A DNA stretch of 64,000 nt from Bigelowiella natans CCMP2755 (Eukaryota > Cercozoa > Chlorarachniophyceae). The notes below the pieces were generated by a model, which saw nothing but the letters and a program-made list of their open reading frames with translations, was not told where the DNA came from and made no database searches. The stretch lies in contig ADNK01003130.1 in the NCBI GenBank assembly GCA_000320545.1, positions 51,829 to 115,828 of the forward strand. Reading direction: 5' to 3'. Shown piece by piece: positions 61,373-64,000 of this stretch. A program made the position numbers and the translations under genes. The number at the start of each line of letters is the position of its first letter. The first letter of the stretch is position 1.

Positions 61373-63495
61373 CCACAAACATATGCCACGTAACTTAGAT
61401 TCTTTACTATTCCTAAGTAGTCATCATCATCATGCCGAATTTAGAAAGGACCTGCTTTTCCTCCAGAACCATTGTGTCACGCTCACGGTCGATCTCGAGG
61501 ATCTGCTTGGTCTTGAGCCCCTCTGAGAGCTCCTTCCTGCTGGTACGGATATCATTCTTCCTTATGAGAAGCTGATCTTGAAGCTTCTTCCATCGTTTGA
61601 GCTCAGGATGAACCTGAGGTTATTTATGATTATTTTTCACATTCGTTGTTTGCCAATGGATGCTCATATTTGCGATTTCCATAAATTATTACGAATAACT
61701 ATGATTTATTTTGATGGCTGATCAAATGGCAGCAGGGTAGCAATGGGCGACCGACCTCGTTGAAGCGGATCGAACTAAGGCAGAAGGAGTGATGAGAACC
61801 ACACGCAATCTTTCCGACAACGTTGGGCAGGATATAGTCTAAAAGCTGTGGAAATTCACTGCTCTGCAGTTTGTTGTGGCCGAGCTGCCCGCTTTCTCCA
61901 ATACCCCAAGAATACCTAAAAATCCGAACCATCGTCAATGAATAGCCGAGCTCCTTATCGGTAAGTGACAAGGGAATCACGATTCATTTTCGTCGTCGTG
62001 TGGTGTGTTTGATCGTGTTGATGTTTAATATTATTACAGGCATCCGTGCTGCGTAAGTGCCAGAGTGTGGTAGCGTCCACAAGCAATTTGCTTGACATTT
62101 TCACGTTTGAGGATGAGCCGAGGTGTGCGGACGTTGGCGACCGCCGCCTCAGAAGCAGACACGGACCTCTTGATATAGAGATTTCCTGTGGAAAAGTAAG
62201 TGATCAGATATTGGTTTGGGAGGGAAAAGTGGAGCCTTGCATCTGTGCTTGCGGGAGACAGACGTATGTCCATGTGTTTGCGAAACTACTGATTGTGGTC
62301 AAGCTTACTTACCGAACGCCCACACATCTCCGCCCTCGGTGAGGACCACAATGTGCGACTGGCCGATCCCAACTTGCACGACGGTCTCGCCCTTGTCCAC
62401 GAAGTGCTTGACTTTAACAGGCTTATACACTATGTTAGAGGTGCCCTTGGGATGAAAACTCTCGCCAAATCCCCATAGCCACATCTCTCCTTCCACCGTT
62501 ACGCACGATGTAGCGGTTGCTCCGGCAGCAATCCATTTTGTGTCCTGAAGGGGGGGAGATGGTGGTGTTGGTGGTAAGTCGCAAATTTTCATTGTCGCAG
62601 GGATTTTGTCATACATATTCGAGCATATCTTGGACGAGCTTCGGTTTGGCCTCCACATGTACGGACCCAGCGTTCTTCTGTGTCTTTTGGCTCTCCGACC
62701 CATGCCCAAGCTGCCCGTGTTGTCCACTTCCGAACGTCACCACCTGTGGATTAAGGAACACTTTCATCACGTGCTAAACTCCACGTTTTTACTTCAAATG
62801 AATCTCGTTGACAGCATGAACTGACCTTCTTAGAGGTTGTAAGGCACACTGTATGCTTATCTCCACATGCTACCCTCGCGTAGCATCCAATCTGCTTGTT
62901 CACGGGGACCTGCGGAGAGGAAGGAAGACGCTCAGTAAGAGGGTTCTAACTGTTGTCAAGATACAATGTTCGAGACTTCCTCCTCATCATCATGAGTTCA
63001 TCCTAAATGCTACTCTTTCTTACCCTGACTGGACTTCGCCTTGGAGAGCGGTCACCTAGACCAATCTGCCCGTACTTACCAGAACCCCAAGTGTAAAGGT
63101 CTCCCTTAGCCGAGACAGCAGCGGTGTGGTACTGACCGCAAGAAAGGTCCACAATCGTAGCACGGTTAATGTGCACAAGATCCTCCACCAGGTGCGGTGT
63201 GGCATGCATGCGGTCTTTTGCATCTAGGTTTCCGAGCTGGCCTTTCTCACCGTCACCCCAAGTATAAACCTTCCCCTGCTCTGTCAAAAGTCCGGTATGA
63301 AACCCACCACAGGAAATCTGAATAACTGCCTCGTTGAAATTGATCTGTACTGGTATCATTTCGCACTTCTTCCTCTTCGCCTCAAGACCAAGCTGTCCGT
63401 GGTAGCCAGCACCCCAACTGTACAGCATGGTCCCACCCTTCGGTCCCCCATCTTTCACGGCGCGGCTGCTCGTCCCATGTTGCAGTTTCGCGAAA
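59023..63495 (-). CDS. RCC1-repeat / long coiled-coil protein
   Basis: Thirteen minus-strand exons join in phase: 63495-63024, 62909-62826, 62743-62615, 62544-62313, 62185-62038, 61915-61756, 61613-61452, 61233-61117, 61046-60741, 60546-60263, 60075-59693, 59604-59353 and 59234-59023. About 980 residues are visible, plus an unsettled N-terminus; a candidate first exon near 63793-63870 (AACGSNLHALR) did not join in phase. The N-terminal half is an RCC1 propeller, with repeated units such as LYSWGAGYHGQLGLEAK, YTWGDGEKGQLG, YTWGSGKYGQIGLGDR and YSWGIGESGQLGHNK. The second half is charged helix with coiled-coil pattern, for example KKKEFNRLSEDNKLLMKQ and EHDEKKKEAEQIQKEK. RCC1 propellers act in GTPase regulation and scaffolding; the helical part suggests a cytoskeletal or ciliary scaffold, by inference. 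Confidence 0.88.
61324..61363. repeat. (TA)n microsatellite
   Basis: In an intron of the RCC1/coiled-coil gene. Confidence 0.9.
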
Positions 63496-63600
63496 CTGAA
63501 AGTGGTAGGGTGAAATGGATGAGGGAATTAGTGAACATGCTTATGAATGAATGTGTGCACTTCAGTGATGTGACGTGACATGCGATCATCATCTCTGGTT

Positions 63601-63646
<46 letters not shown>

Positions 63647-63679
63647 CACACTCACAAACACACACACACACACACACAC

Positions 63680-63739
<60 letters not shown>

Positions 63740-63765
63740 TATATAGATATATATATATATATATA
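63601..63765. repeat. Compound (C)n(CT)n(CA)n(TA)n microsatellite
   Basis: Four simple repeats in a row, about 165 bp, upstream of the first confirmed exon of the RCC1 gene. It probably lies in its first intron. Confidence 0.9.
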
Positions 63766-64000
63766 CTTTTCTATAAACATATATCAACTCTCAGCGCGTG
63801 AAGGTTGGAGCCACAGGCTGCTTGTGTGAGAGCGTGACAGTCTCTGTGACAGGTCCACACACAGACATGGTGCTGAAGAGAGTAAGTCAAAAAAATAGCT
63901 TACTTACTGTATAGTCATATTCATTGGCTGTGAATGCTACGTACGCCTATTCATATCTTTCTATCACTCTCTGAACGCATGATATAAATGGGTGCAGTTA

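Noticed and set aside
63455-63801. ORFs on both strands over the TA/CA/CT cluster
   Set aside because: They are simple-repeat translations.
1-64000. CRISPR arrays, operons, bacterial contamination
   Set aside because: No spaced direct repeats. Genes are intron-split with separate promoters, and the depolymerase homologue itself has introns.

Overview
The window is nuclear DNA of a protist. Nearly every gene is split by many short spliceosomal introns (about 46-370 nt, GT-AG), and introns and spacers are packed with (CA)n, (TA)n, (CT)n and trinucleotide microsatellites. The gene set (heterotrimeric G protein alpha subunit, 6-TM channel, PRP18, riboflavin kinase, dihydrouridine synthase, 5S rRNA) is eukaryotic. 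A plastid-lipid-associated (PAP/fibrillin) protein starts with a signal peptide followed by a basic Ser/Arg-rich stretch, and the dihydrouridine synthase starts the same way. That layout is typical of proteins sent to a secondary plastid, so I infer an alga with a complex plastid. A cryptophyte-like lineage is my best guess, at low confidence. All exon models were built by hand from splice sites and reading phase.

Layout. 0-6 kb: a 5S rRNA gene (-), a 6-TM ion channel with an EF-hand and coiled coil (+), an unrecognised multi-exon gene (-), and a divergent G-alpha gene (+). 6-8 kb: a decayed non-LTR retrotransposon. 8.3-8.5 kb: the 3' end of a small acidic protein gene (+). 8.7-16.2 kb: a large secreted protein joining a protease-associated (PA) domain to a peptide-N-glycosidase F-like domain (-). 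16.6-18.3 kb: an intron-containing but frame-disrupted poly(3-hydroxybutyrate) depolymerase homologue (+). 19.2-23.3 kb: a 17-exon Dus1-type tRNA dihydrouridine synthase (+). 24-27.6 kb: an F-box-like gene (-), a small gene with a SLU7-like motif (+) and the splicing factor PRP18 (+). 28.7-30 kb: an unrecognised signal-peptide protein (-).

31.4-44.0 kb holds the most striking gene. It encodes a type I membrane protein of about 3,900 residues: a fibro-slime-type domain, a possible lectin-like region, about ten filamin-type Ig repeats, about 38 short Cys-rich repeats, one membrane helix and a coiled-coil, acidic cytoplasmic tail. 44.8-48.6 kb: a head-to-head pair of PAP/fibrillin (-) and riboflavin kinase (+). 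49.3-56 kb: an intronless EF-hand/WW protein (-), two unrecognised genes (+) and an ankyrin-repeat protein (-). 56.3-58.5 kb: a CRAL-TRIO (Sec14-like) protein whose third exon ends in a 77-bp tandem duplication that copies the splice donor. 59.0-63.5 kb: an RCC1-repeat/coiled-coil protein (-).

Spacers of 0.4-1.3 kb between genes carry no ORFs I can support. Several share an unusual richness in short palindromic words. No tRNA, CRISPR array, operon or replication origin was seen.
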